This document shows, piece after piece, positions 17,991 to 26,643 of a DNA stretch of 64,000 nt. The first letter of the stretch is position 1, and the number at the start of each line of letters is the position of its first letter. The notes under the pieces were generated by a model. That model had not been told where the DNA came from. It saw nothing but the letters and a program-made list of their open reading frames with translations, and did no database searches. Source of the DNA: Paracoccaceae bacterium (GTDB taxonomy: Bacteria > Pseudomonadota > Alphaproteobacteria > Rhodobacterales > Rhodobacteraceae); assembly GCA_021775315.1 (NCBI GenBank), contig JAJFIC010000068.1, positions 1 to 64,000 on the forward strand, in the 5' to 3' direction. The position numbers and the translations under genes are program-made.

Positions 17991-19044
17991 CACCGGTACA
18001 GTCACCAAATCCACGCGGCTCGACGGGCTGGATGTCGCGCGTTTTATTGCTTTTGTTGGCATGGTTATCGTTAACTTTAAGATCGCGATGGGGGCGGATG
18101 GTGAAGATGGCATTCTCAGCCTTTTGACCAGCGCATTGGAAGGTCGCGCCGCTGCAACATTTGTTGTCCTTGCAGGGGTCGGGCTGGGCCTTGGCGGGCT
18201 GAAGGGTCTTGACCAAACAATTATGGTCACGGTCAAACGCGCGGTATTCCTGCTGGTTCTCGGGCTGCTCAACATGGTGATCTTTGATGCCGATATCCTG
18301 CATTATTACGCGTTCTATTTCTTCTTCGGCGTGCTTTTGCTGCCCTTGCGAAACATCACGCTAATCGCGGTGATCGTCGGTTTGAACGCGGCCTTTGTGG
18401 TGATGATCTTTACTTTGAACTACGACACAGGCTGGAATTGGGCCGAGTACACCTATTCGGATTTCTGGACAGCCACAGGATTTGTTCGAAATCTATTTTT
18501 CAATGGCTGGCACCCGGTTATCCCGTGGCTGGGGTTCTTGTTGTTCGGCAACGTCCTAAGCCGCTTGCCGCTGCACGAGCGCGCGACGCAAATAAAACTA
18601 ATCATCGCGGGTGCATTTGCTTTTGCCGCAGCAGAAATAACGAGCCTGATACTGGTGTCCCAACTTGCGCCGATTGGCCAAGGGTTAAGCGATCTGGTCA
18701 CGACCGCACCAGTTCCGCCAATGCCGCTATATACCGTGGCAGGTATTGGCGCAGCAAGTATCGTTGTCGGGCTTTGCCTTGTTATTGCCGAACGGCTTAA
18801 GACATCGGGCATTCTGCGTTTGATAATGCCCGCCGGTCGACAGACCCTGACGCTTTATATCGCACATGTTCTGATCGGCATGGGAACGCTTGAGGCATTG
18901 GGAATGCTTGGCGGTCAGTCGCTTGCACAGGCCGTTACGGCATCCTTGATCTTCTGCGTCGTTGCAACGCTCTACGCAGTTTTGTGGTCGCGATGGTTCA
19001 AGCGCGGCCCGATCGAGGCCCTGATGCGTCTGGTTGCAGGCTGA
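17983..19044 (+). CDS. DUF418/YeiB-like multi-pass membrane protein
   Basis: The 353-residue integral membrane protein has about ten helices. It starts with the LDGLDVARFIAFVGMVIVNF type of segment seen in DUF418 and heparan-acetyltransferase-like proteins. HVLIGMGTLEALGM sits near 290, and it ends with WFKRGPIEALMR, the characteristic C-terminal tail of DUF418 proteins. These proteins are thought to move acyl groups or small molecules across the membrane, but no substrate is known. It is controlled by the divergent TetR through the palindrome at 17841. Confidence 0.78.
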   Translation: MTDTGTVTKSTRLDGLDVARFIAFVGMVIVNFKIAMGADGEDGILSLLTSALEGRAAATFVVLAGVGLGLGGLKGLDQTIMVTVKRAVFLLVLGLLNMVIFDADILHYYAFYFFFGVLLLPLRNITLIAVIVGLNAAFVVMIFTLNYDTGWNWAEYTYSDFWTATGFVRNLFFNGWHPVIPWLGFLLFGNVLSRLPLHERATQIKLIIAGAFAFAAAEITSLILVSQLAPIGQGLSDLVTTAPVPPMPLYTVAGIGAASIVVGLCLVIAERLKTSGILRLIMPAGRQTLTLYIAHVLIGMGTLEALGMLGGQSLAQAVTASLIFCVVATLYAVLWSRWFKRGPIEALMRLVAG

Positions 19045-19201
19045 CCTTTCAGACTGAAACGACTGGTTGGCTGTTTGGCGAAGCCAGAAACGCGGGTTCC
19101 GCGGCTTTCGGGTCAAAATGCGCGGCTTTTCTTAGGCGGGCAAAGCCTTTACCATACCCTTGCAATCCTGCCACAGAACACGTCTGGACCCGCGCAAAGT
19201 C

Positions 19202-20596
19202 ATGGAACAACCCCGGGAACCCGCCTTTGTGCCGCCCTATCCTGAACGTTTTGAGGTGCCGCCGTCACTATTAACGCGGGTGCAGCTTGCCCGTCACAGT
19301 TTCCTTGCGATCTGGTGCAAGTCAGATTTCACCTGCGACATCGCCTCGATCAAGGTCCTAAAGCGCGAGGTTGCGATCATCAACGCACCCGATCTGGTTA
19401 AGCAGGCCTTTCAGGACAACCATCCGGTTTTGCAGCGCAAAAGCCCACAGATGCGGCACGCGCTGGAACCTTTGTTGGGCGATGGCCTGTTCGTCAGCGA
19501 TGGCGAGGTCTGGAAGGCCCGACGAAAGATCGTGGCACCGATCATTCACGGCTCCAAAGTGCCGGAATTCGCCCCGGTGATGATTCAGGTGATGGAAGAA
19601 TACCGCGACCGCTGGGCGCAGATGGGCGATGGTGCCGAAATTGATGCCCTGTCTGAAATGGCTGAAATGACCGCCGAGGTGATCTGCCGTACCATTTTTG
19701 GGCAAAATCTGGGTCAGGCTTATGCGCAGGAAATCGTGACGGGATTTTCTGAATTTCAACGCCACGTTGGGCAGTTGGATATCCCTTCTATGATGAACCT
19801 GCCCGAGTGGTTCCCAAGGCTTAGCGGTCGCCGGGTTCGCAAAGCGACGCGCCGGATTCTGTCGGTTCTGGACGAGGTCATCGACAGGTTTGTTGACGAG
19901 CGCGACAAGGGCGACACCTCGGTCATCGGGGCGCTGCTGGACGCGCGTGATGATGACGGCAAGCCTTTGTCGCGGCAAATCATCCGCAACGAGGCGGCCG
20001 TGATTTTTATGGCAGGGCATGAAACAACCGCAAATACACTGGCATGGGCCTGGTATCTTCTGTCCCAATCCCCGGCGGTTCGCGCCAAGCTTGAGCTTGA
20101 GTTGGACACAGTGGTCGGGGATCGCTCCGTCCGGTTTTCAGACGTCGCCAAGCTGACCTACACGCGCGCGATCACGGACGAGACGCTACGGCTTTATCCG
20201 CCGGTTCCGATGTTGGCGCGAGAAGCGATGGAGGACGTTACCATTGGCCCGCAGCGTTTTCGCAAGGGCAGCATCTTAATGGTTGTCGCATGGCTGTTGC
20301 ACCGAAATCCGGGCCTGTGGCCCGACGCAGACGCGTTTAGGCCTGAGCGGTTCTTGGATGACAAAGACCCCACAAAGCATCGTAAACCAAACAAATATGC
20401 CTATGTTCCCTTTTCAACCGGGCCGCGCATTTGTGCCGGTTTGATCTTTGGCCAGACTGAATCGATCCTGGCCGTTGCGGTTCTGGGCCAAAAGTTCCGG
20501 CTGGAACTGAAACCCGGCACAGATGTTCAACCGGTTTGCCGTCTGACGCTTCGTCCGGGCGACAGCCTGCCGATGATCCTCTGGGCGCGCACTTGA
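19202..20596 (+). CDS. Cytochrome P450
   Basis: This soluble haem-thiolate monooxygenase has about 464 residues from MEQPREPAFVPPYPERF. It has the oxygen-binding I-helix AGHETTANTLAW near 285, the ExxR motif DETLRLYPPVPML near 345 and PERFLDD near 390. The haem loop PFSTGPRICAGLIFG near 415 carries the cysteine ligand (FxxGxRxCxG). No ferredoxin or reductase gene is adjacent, so electron partners are elsewhere. The next gene, an acyltransferase, overlaps its stop codon, which suggests a lipid-related substrate. That is inference. Confidence 0.92.
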   Translation: MEQPREPAFVPPYPERFEVPPSLLTRVQLARHSFLAIWCKSDFTCDIASIKVLKREVAIINAPDLVKQAFQDNHPVLQRKSPQMRHALEPLLGDGLFVSDGEVWKARRKIVAPIIHGSKVPEFAPVMIQVMEEYRDRWAQMGDGAEIDALSEMAEMTAEVICRTIFGQNLGQAYAQEIVTGFSEFQRHVGQLDIPSMMNLPEWFPRLSGRRVRKATRRILSVLDEVIDRFVDERDKGDTSVIGALLDARDDDGKPLSRQIIRNEAAVIFMAGHETTANTLAWAWYLLSQSPAVRAKLELELDTVVGDRSVRFSDVAKLTYTRAITDETLRLYPPVPMLAREAMEDVTIGPQRFRKGSILMVVAWLLHRNPGLWPDADAFRPERFLDDKDPTKHRKPNKYAYVPFSTGPRICAGLIFGQTESILAVAVLGQKFRLELKPGTDVQPVCRLTLRPGDSLPMILWART

Positions 20597-21618
20597 AAGA
20601 CCGCGCGGCAAACAACCCGCAATCGGTTGCAGATTTGCCGTTTGTCGTGACTTGTGCGCCTGAACCAAAAGCGCCGCCTCTGCGCTGGGCCTATTCCAAA
20701 AAACCTTGGCAACGAAAACATTGGCGTTGGTATTTTGTTAAAGATCCCTGCATGGGCGCCCTCAAATATGGCATGTATCATGCGTTGCGGTTTATCCCCG
20801 TGGCATGGCCTTCGGCGGTGGGGGCCTGCATCGCGCCGTTTTCTCAAAAACTATACCGCGACATGGATTTTGCGCAGCGCATTTCGGCGAATATGGCGGT
20901 GCTAAACCCGGCGTCTTCGGAAACGGAGCGACAAAAGGCCATCAACAGCTGGTGGCAAAACTCTGGCCGTATCTACGCTGAGTTTTCCGCCGTTGAAAAA
21001 CTTGCGGCACAGCAAGCGCAATCGAAGACTCTGAAAACTGGGATCACGGACGCAACGAAAGCGTATGAAAACATCCTTTTCGTGTCGGTGCATGTCGGGT
21101 CTTGGGAGGTCTTGTTCGCAACTTTGGATTTATGCCTGAAACCAGCGGTTATTGGACCGTACCAGCCCGAGGCCAGCCGATTCAGCAACCGCATTATCGA
21201 GGCTTCCAGACGCCGCCGAAATCAATTCGCATTCCCTCCGGGGCAGAAAAGCGCGACGTATCTGTCGCGTTTTATCAAGAACAAAAGCGCCATCGGGTTT
21301 TTCATGATTGATGAGGTCAGTGACGACCAAATCCACTTTCCGCTGTTTGGCCGCGCGCCGGTTCAGTCAACCAATGCCGCCCGCGCCGTGAAAATCGCGA
21401 TGCGCAGCAACGCTTTGATCGTACCAATTATCATGCCGCGCCGATCAGGAACGCAGTTTGACGTGCAAATCCTTGACCCGGTTGAGATTAGGCACTCAGC
21501 GGACGACAAGGACGCGGTCGCAGAAACAATCCAGCAGCTAAACCAAACCCTTGAACCATATGTGCGCGCGCATCTCGATCAATGGTACATGCTGGCAAAT
21601 CTCAGGCTCGATGAGTAA
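20593..21618 (+). CDS. LpxL/HtrB-like lysophospholipid or lipid A acyltransferase
   Basis: The membrane-associated acyltransferase has about 341 residues. The catalytic HxxxxE is seen in SVHVGSWEVL near 165. The second block FMIDEVSDDQIHFPLFGRAP near 250 corresponds to the usual DQ..G-V-FFG block, and a late IVPIIMPRR is the third. An N-terminal amphipathic region precedes these. The start is uncertain: a TTG at 20593 overlaps the P450 stop (TTGA), and an ATG at 20536 lies inside the P450 gene. The coupling with P450 is suggestive of modification of a lipid or acylated secondary metabolite. Confidence 0.8.
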   Translation: MKDRAANNPQSVADLPFVVTCAPEPKAPPLRWAYSKKPWQRKHWRWYFVKDPCMGALKYGMYHALRFIPVAWPSAVGACIAPFSQKLYRDMDFAQRISANMAVLNPASSETERQKAINSWWQNSGRIYAEFSAVEKLAAQQAQSKTLKTGITDATKAYENILFVSVHVGSWEVLFATLDLCLKPAVIGPYQPEASRFSNRIIEASRRRRNQFAFPPGQKSATYLSRFIKNKSAIGFFMIDEVSDDQIHFPLFGRAPVQSTNAARAVKIAMRSNALIVPIIMPRRSGTQFDVQILDPVEIRHSADDKDAVAETIQQLNQTLEPYVRAHLDQWYMLANLRLDE

Positions 21619-21811
21619 AAGACCGGCGAGGCACTGAAGCCGCCGCTGGAAGGCAGCGCGAAGGCCAAGCCCAGCGATGACATTTTTGCGCCGATACTCC
21701 GGCGTCTGCATGCTCGGTAATATGCAAACCGCCGAGGTCACAAAGAATGTCCAGCCCTGATCGCAATGTCCAAGGATGCGCATGTTGCGGGCGCAACCCT
21801 GTTTCAGAACG

Positions 21812-22071
21812 TCATGAATTGCCTTTATGCATTTCCGTAGGCGTTGCGTATTTGTCTGCCATTGCTCGGGCCGCCGCCATCAGCGACGCGCCTTCCTGCA
21901 TCACGATCAGCCATTGGTAACCCTAGTCAAAACATTCCTGCGTTCGTTTCTATGGCGACGATCAACCAGTCAAACCCGGCCTGACTGAAAACCTCGGCTG
22001 GCGTGATGTGCGGGATCTGCAAACGCCCCGGTGGTTCTCTGACCGTTCTTCATCTTACGTTTTGCCGGGTT
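21812..22071 (-). pseudogene. HpcH/HpaI aldolase pseudogene with internal deletion
   Basis: On the minus strand the 5' part reads NPAKRKMKNGQRTTGAFAD. After a frameshift it continues ITPAEVFSQAGFDWLIVAIE and soon hits a stop. Immediately after that stop a C-terminal piece follows, GYQWLIVMQEGASLMAAARA, to a stop at 21812. Together these are the two ends of an HpcH/HpaI-type 2-oxo acid aldolase with the catalytic middle deleted. It cannot be functional. Confidence 0.65.
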
Positions 22072-22127
22072 CTGAAAGTCGTCATGGATCACCGGCAAAA
22101 GTTCCCTTTTTTGCACCATGCAAAGCC

Positions 22128-22253
22128 CGATCCGGCGGTGTATCCACGGTCTGCATAACGGATTTGGCCGGTGTAAAAACCTGACGCCTTTGAAGACAGG
22201 ATGATCAACGGACCCGCCAGATCTTCGGGTTCGCCCAAGCGGCGCTTTGGCAA
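22128..22253 (-). pseudogene. C-terminal relic of an SDR oxidoreductase
   Basis: The stretch LPKRRLGEPEDLAGPLIILS, followed by SGFYTGQIRYADRGYTAGSG, is the typical end of a classical short-chain dehydrogenase (GEPEDLAG... TGQ...DGG). The upstream sequence in the same frame has no SDR features, so only the last 40 residues survive. It lies just upstream of the aldolase relic on the same strand and was probably in an operon with it. Confidence 0.65.
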
Positions 22254-22452
22254 GCACGCGCGGGTCTGTAGTTGGCGGGGGCAGGCCGACAATCCGGTCT
22301 CAAACAATCGAATAATTTCCAGCCGCAACCAGATCCCGCCGCTGGTTAACGATGCGCTGACAAGACGTTCCTGTTGCAGGGCGCCGACCAAAGACCTTTG
22401 CGAACCCTTTGGATTGATCGCCGCCACTTGGCACCCAAACGTCCATTCTCAC

Positions 22453-23202
22453 TTACCGGGAACCGGGCCCCTCTCTGTTCGTTGGCGCGCCGATGTCTTC
22501 GCTAAATACCGGGTGAAATGCCTTGATGGGTTGGACCGGGCGCGCCTGTTCCAATGTATAGCGAAGCAGTCCGTCAAAGCATGCCATGCTCGCCCCTTTA
22601 ATGACGCAGCTTGTGTCGATCCAAAAGATTTCGTCTTCCAGTTTCGCATAGTGTTTGACCGCATAAACGCCTGGCGATGTGCGGACAAAATTCTGCATTA
22701 TCACCTCACCGACATTCAAAGACTGCGCCCCGCTTTGAACAATTGCTTTATAGGCCACCCCAGTTTGTCGGGTCGGATTATGACCGATCAGGATGACACC
22801 GCCGTTGTCTTCTCGCCAAAGGCCTTCCAGACATTCGTCTGAGCGGTCACTGCCATCCGGCATGATAGTCAGGCAAAAAATTGCACCGCTGAAATCAGTC
22901 CCATCCGTAAGCGCATTGCCAAGGTCCGCACCAGCAAGATTGCTGTTTGCAAATGACGCCCCCCGCAAATCCGCACCTCTTAGCACCGCAAATCGAAGAT
23001 CCGCACCGCTGACATCAGAATCCCGCATGTTGCGACCTGCAAGTTCTTCACGCCTGAAGTCTCCACCGGAAAAATCACACCCGACACATTGGCCATTCAG
23101 GCGCAACCACTCGTAATGTTCAGGGTTCAGTGCCCAGGAACTGCCGGGCAAGATTGTCGTGGCAAGGAACACTACATAGGCAACTAATAACACTCTGTTC
23201 AT
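22453..23202 (-). CDS. Exported pentapeptide-repeat protein
   Basis: The 249-residue protein has a signal peptide (about 1-24, ending SSWA). Residues about 40-110 are pentapeptide repeats of the A(D/N)Lxx type (DFSGGDFRREELAGRNMRDS and GADLRFAVLRGADLRGASF, shown as separate pieces), forming a right-handed square beta-helix. The C-terminal 130 residues contain four cysteines (CLT, DECLEG, TSCVIKG, MACFDG) and no family I recognise. It is secreted or periplasmic and probably a binding or scaffold protein. A small gene may lie just upstream on the same strand. Confidence 0.82.
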   Translation of the reverse strand: MNRVLLVAYVVFLATTILPGSSWALNPEHYEWLRLNGQCVGCDFSGGDFRREELAGRNMRDSDVSGADLRFAVLRGADLRGASFANSNLAGADLGNALTDGTDFSGAIFCLTIMPDGSDRSDECLEGLWREDNGGVILIGHNPTRQTGVAYKAIVQSGAQSLNVGEVIMQNFVRTSPGVYAVKHYAKLEDEIFWIDTSCVIKGASMACFDGLLRYTLEQARPVQPIKAFHPVFSEDIGAPTNREGPGSR

Positions 23203-23243
23203 GGCACACCTCCTATCGGTTTGTGCAAGGCCAAGTCATTGTG

Positions 23244-23357
23244 TCACTTCGTTGTAAGGTGATCCTTGATTTCAATCATGTCCGCAGCATAGGCCTTGCC
23301 TGCTGATTTGCGCGCTCTGATCGCAAAGGCGAGGGCCGATAAGCGGTCGCTGGTCAT
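23244..23357 (-). CDS. Possible 37-residue protein
   Basis: The predicted product MTSDRLSALAFAIRARKSAG and so on to HLTTK is helical and basic/acidic, with coding-like composition. It ends about 42 bp upstream of the pentapeptide gene start on the same strand. The ribosome site is poor (TTGAGA). No family recognised. Confidence 0.3.
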   Translation of the reverse strand: MTSDRLSALAFAIRARKSAGKAYAADMIEIKDHLTTK

Positions 23358-23472
23358 TGTCTCAAGTTTGGCAACAATAAGACAAAGAACCTTTAATTAA
23401 TCACAATTTGGATAAATTATCGCCGGATTCCGTTTCTACATTGCAGTTGTGGGCTGACTAATACAGGGGAAA

Positions 23473-23774
23473 ATCTGCGATGTACGATCAAAACTCAGGG
23501 GGCAGAGATTGTCGCGCAGATGGCGTTTACTACCCGAGGTTCGGTGGGGACCTCGGGTCGGAACGTCATTGGGAAGTCGAAGACGTGCAACGTTTGTTGT
23601 TCGGGTCACTCGGTGCAACACAGCCGCAAAGTTCTGCGGCAGTGGTGCGACTGAGGCCCGAAAACAACCACGCGCATCAGGTCCAGATCTTGTTTGCCCA
23701 GGCCGGGTAACCCTGGCCGCAAGCCTCAATCTTTCATCGACACGATTGCCACTGCTCGCTACGCTCCTGCGTAG
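23473..23774 (+). ncRNA. Hairpin-rich leader, possible structured RNA upstream of the AbgB-like gene
   Basis: Four perfect stems and one interrupted stem follow one another just before the start codon at 23801. They are ATCTGCG/CGCAGAT (23473-23479 with 23515-23521), ACCCGAGGT/ACCTCGGGT (23532-23540 with 23550-23558), GCCGCA/TGCGGC (23623-23628 with 23635-23640), a CTTG..CCAGG/CCTGG..CAAG stem (23689-23723), and CTACGC-TCCT-GCGTAG (23759-23774). I recognise no known riboswitch consensus, RNase P, tmRNA or SRP motif. A 76-codon reading frame also crosses the first part (23480-23710, with AGGGG upstream), so coding use cannot be excluded. Confidence 0.35.
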
Positions 23775-23800
23775 ATCATTTCAGCAGAGGCGCGTATCCA

Positions 23801-25225
23801 ATGAACCAACATCCCGTTTGGCCCCATGTCGACACCCATTTACCACGTTTTCACGCGCTTTCAGATGCGGTTTGGGCCGTTCCTGAAACCTGTTACGCCG
23901 AACATGCGTCGGTCGCGTTGCACAAAGCGGAACTGGAACATCAGGGGTTTCGCATCACCGAAAACGTGGCGAATATTCCAACGGCCATCATAGGTGAATG
24001 GGGTGAAGAGGGGCCGGTCATCGCCTTTCTTGGCGAATACGACGCCCTATCGGCGCTCAGCCAGCAAGCTGACATCGCTCAGCCGCAACCAATCACAGAA
24101 GGGGCAAATGGTCATGGTTGCGGCCACAATATGCTGGGTTCGGCGGCCATGCTTGCCGCAACCGCCGTGCGGGACTGGCTGGAAGAAACCGGCCACAAAG
24201 CCCGCGTTCGCTATGTTGGCTGCCCGGCTGAAGAAGGCGGCAGCGCCAAGACGTTCATGGTCCGGGACGGTGTGTTTGATGACGTCGATATTGCGATAAC
24301 CTGGCATCCTGCCGCCATTGCCAACGTGATGCGGTGCAGTTCTTTAGCTGCCGCGCGCATCGAATTTACCTTTGCAGGCCGCGCCAGCCACGCGGCAGCC
24401 TCGCCGCATTTGGGTCGCTCAGCCCTTGATGCGGTCGAGTTGATGAATGTCGGTGTGAACTACCTTCGCGAACACATGTCCGATCAGGCCCGCATTCATT
24501 ACGCCTATCTTGATGCAGGCGGCATCAGCCCCAATGTGGTGCAAGCCTCAGCCAAGGTGCGCTACGTGGTTCGTGAACCCCGAACCCGCGAGATGCGTGC
24601 GCTGATCGAACGGGTGAAAAATGTCGCCAAGGGGGCGGCCCTGATGACCGACACGACGATGGACGCGCAGTTGATCACCGTGGCCTCTGAACTGGTGCCA
24701 AATGGACCACTCTGCGAGGCGATGCACAAAAACCTTGAAAGTCTGGGGCCTCCCCCGTTTACCGAGGACGACCGCGCCTACGCTGCCAAAATGCAGGCGA
24801 CGATGAATGATGATGATATCGCGGCGAGTTACAGCATGGCGGGTCTGACGGAAAGCGGGCGCAAACCTTTGGCCGATTTCATCGTGCCTGATACCACGCT
24901 GGCCGTCGATCTGCCCGGCTCAACCGATGTCGGCGACGTCAGTTGGGTGGTGCCAACCGTTCAGATGTGGGGCGCGAATTACGCCATCGGCACGCCATTT
25001 CACACCTGGCAGATGGTTGCCCAAGGCAAAAGTGGCCCGGCAATCAAAGGCATGGCCCACGCCGCCCAAATCATGGCCGCCACGGGTGTTGATGTAATCC
25101 TTGATGCCGATCTTCGCACGCGGGCCAAGGCCGATCTGGCCGCGCGGGTAGGGCCCGAGGGTTATGTCAGCCCGTTGCCGCAAAATGCCGTGCCGCCGAT
25201 CGAGGAAATGGCAGGTCAGACCTAG
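23801..25225 (+). CDS. M20 family amidohydrolase, AbgB-like
   Basis: The 474-residue metallohydrolase resembles p-aminobenzoyl-glutamate hydrolase subunit B and other large M20D enzymes. It shows FLGEYDALSALSQQ near 80, GHGCGHNMLGSA near 103, CPAEEGGSAKTFMV near 147 and AGRASHAAASPHLGRSALDA near 195. The late metal-binding stretch is GSTDVGDVSWVVPT near 365, and HTWQMVAQGKSG near 405 is typical of AbgB. It probably cleaves an aminoacyl-aromatic amide or similar. It is monocistronic; a double hairpin follows its stop. Confidence 0.88.
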   Translation: MNQHPVWPHVDTHLPRFHALSDAVWAVPETCYAEHASVALHKAELEHQGFRITENVANIPTAIIGEWGEEGPVIAFLGEYDALSALSQQADIAQPQPITEGANGHGCGHNMLGSAAMLAATAVRDWLEETGHKARVRYVGCPAEEGGSAKTFMVRDGVFDDVDIAITWHPAAIANVMRCSSLAAARIEFTFAGRASHAAASPHLGRSALDAVELMNVGVNYLREHMSDQARIHYAYLDAGGISPNVVQASAKVRYVVREPRTREMRALIERVKNVAKGAALMTDTTMDAQLITVASELVPNGPLCEAMHKNLESLGPPPFTEDDRAYAAKMQATMNDDDIAASYSMAGLTESGRKPLADFIVPDTTLAVDLPGSTDVGDVSWVVPTVQMWGANYAIGTPFHTWQMVAQGKSGPAIKGMAHAAQIMAATGVDVILDADLRTRAKADLAARVGPEGYVSPLPQNAVPPIEEMAGQT

Positions 25226-25316
25226 AGCCGCATCCCTTTAATCTGAAACAGAAGAACGGCTCTATTCATTTATTTGGCGCGCAATTCATTCCGAAAACCG
25301 GTTCCCACTTTTCGGA
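25224..25316. repeat. Double palindrome, dispersed-type intergenic repeat and likely bidirectional terminator
   Basis: Two hairpins fill the space between the convergent AbgB-like and MFS genes. The first is AGAGCCG (25224-25230) with CGGCTCT (25257-25263). The second is TCCGAAAA (25290-25297) with TTTTCGGA (25309-25316) around a CCGGTTCCCAC loop. The second, with its GCGCGCAATTC flank and GCTCTA exit, resembles palindromic repeats scattered between genes in many alphaproteobacteria. That resemblance is from memory and was not searched. It could end transcription from both sides. Confidence 0.6.
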
Positions 25317-25323
25317 TTGCGCT

Positions 25324-26493
25324 CTAAAGCGGTTTTTGCATCAAGGCAACGACCGCGCCAACCAGCAAAATGCCAGCGGCGGCCAGCAGGCTGATGCCGA
25401 TGTTGTTATACATATCTCCAACCAAACCAGCACCATAAGGCCCAAGCGTCTGGGCCACAGCGAAAATCACGGTGAAAAGGCTGATCGCACGGCCCCAGCT
25501 TTCGGGCGGCAGGTTCTGGCGGGTAAAATTGGTGACAGCGCCGGGGGCCATGAACACCGACAAGCCAAACACCACGGCTGAGATCAGCAAAGCCGGGCCA
25601 CTTGGCAGCACCACCGGCAAAGCCGATCCAATTGCGATACCGATCAGGATCAAGGCCAGTGGCAATCCAGACGCATAACACGCCAATATTGGCCGCCAGA
25701 CCAGTGGCGAAAGCGAGATACAGACGCCAAGGATCACCCAGACCAGCGCGATAAAACCGGCACCAGCCGCCTGTTCCGTCATCCATGCTGACAGGAAGGT
25801 CAGATAGACGATATAGCCCAGCCCAAACCCCGCATAGCCTGCCATTTCCGGCAGCATTCGGCGAATGGGCAGGGGCACCGTCTTGGCCTGTGATTGCACC
25901 TGCGTGCGCAGTTGCAAAGCCGCCCACAAACTCAGCGGCAGGAAAGACAGGCTCGCCACGCCTATGACAATCCAGCCCATCGGCCACGCGCCGGGGCCAT
26001 AGGCGTCAAGCATCAGGGGCAGTGCCGCACCGGCCAGCACGATGCCAAGCCCCCCGCCCGAGCCAAACAAGATCGCAATCGCCAGCGCGTTCCGACGCGG
26101 GTCGCCGTAAAACAACCCAGCCGCCAATGCGCCCGCTGTTGAAAAAGACATCGCGCCAAAGATACCCGCCAAAATCCGCCAAAGCGTTTGCCACCAAAGG
26201 GCTGCGTTCAGCCCCGTGGCCAAAAGCGCCAGCGTGGTGGTGATCAGCCCAAAGGCAAACAAATGCGCCGGTGAAATCCGCCGGATCACAAGCATGGTCA
26301 GGACCGCCCCGGCAATATATCCCAGCGCGTTGGCAGTGTTCAGCCATCCGGCCTGCGCGTAATTCCACCCCATTTCGGATTTCATTGCGGGCAGCATCAA
26401 GCCATAGGCAAACCGCGCAAAGCCGTTTGTCACGGTCACACCCAACGACAGCCCTGCCAGCACCAGCCAAGGGCGGGTTAGCGTGACGCTCAT
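25324..26493 (-). CDS. MFS transporter, YbfB/YjiJ-like
   Basis: The 389-residue inner-membrane permease has twelve predicted helices. The N-terminus TNGFARFAYGLMLPAMKSEM and the following GWLNTANALGYIAGA are typical of the YbfB/YjiJ group of the major facilitator superfamily. The later helix-8/9 segment WGRAISLFTVIFAVAQTLGP is typical too. Substrate unknown. It is the last of three minus-strand genes with the SDR and GST, but a 150-bp gap separates it from the SDR. Confidence 0.85.
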   Translation of the reverse strand: MSVTLTRPWLVLAGLSLGVTVTNGFARFAYGLMLPAMKSEMGWNYAQAGWLNTANALGYIAGAVLTMLVIRRISPAHLFAFGLITTTLALLATGLNAALWWQTLWRILAGIFGAMSFSTAGALAAGLFYGDPRRNALAIAILFGSGGGLGIVLAGAALPLMLDAYGPGAWPMGWIVIGVASLSFLPLSLWAALQLRTQVQSQAKTVPLPIRRMLPEMAGYAGFGLGYIVYLTFLSAWMTEQAAGAGFIALVWVILGVCISLSPLVWRPILACYASGLPLALILIGIAIGSALPVVLPSGPALLISAVVFGLSVFMAPGAVTNFTRQNLPPESWGRAISLFTVIFAVAQTLGPYGAGLVGDMYNNIGISLLAAAGILLVGAVVALMQKPL

Positions 26494-26643
26494 AGGCAGG
26501 CATCCGGTGATGGCGGCAAAAAGGGCATGGGGGGGTCCTTGCTTTGTCCGACATTCCGCAAGCGAAACGTCATTTGCCGCAAGCTGACAATGTTGCGCTG
26601 TCTGATCAAGCCCTATTCAGCGCAGCTTTTTGGTTTTGGTCCC

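Noticed and set aside
23480-23710. A 76-codon plus-strand protein
   Set aside because: It has a possible ribosome site but no family resemblance, and several perfect hairpins run through it. A structured RNA was preferred, without certainty.
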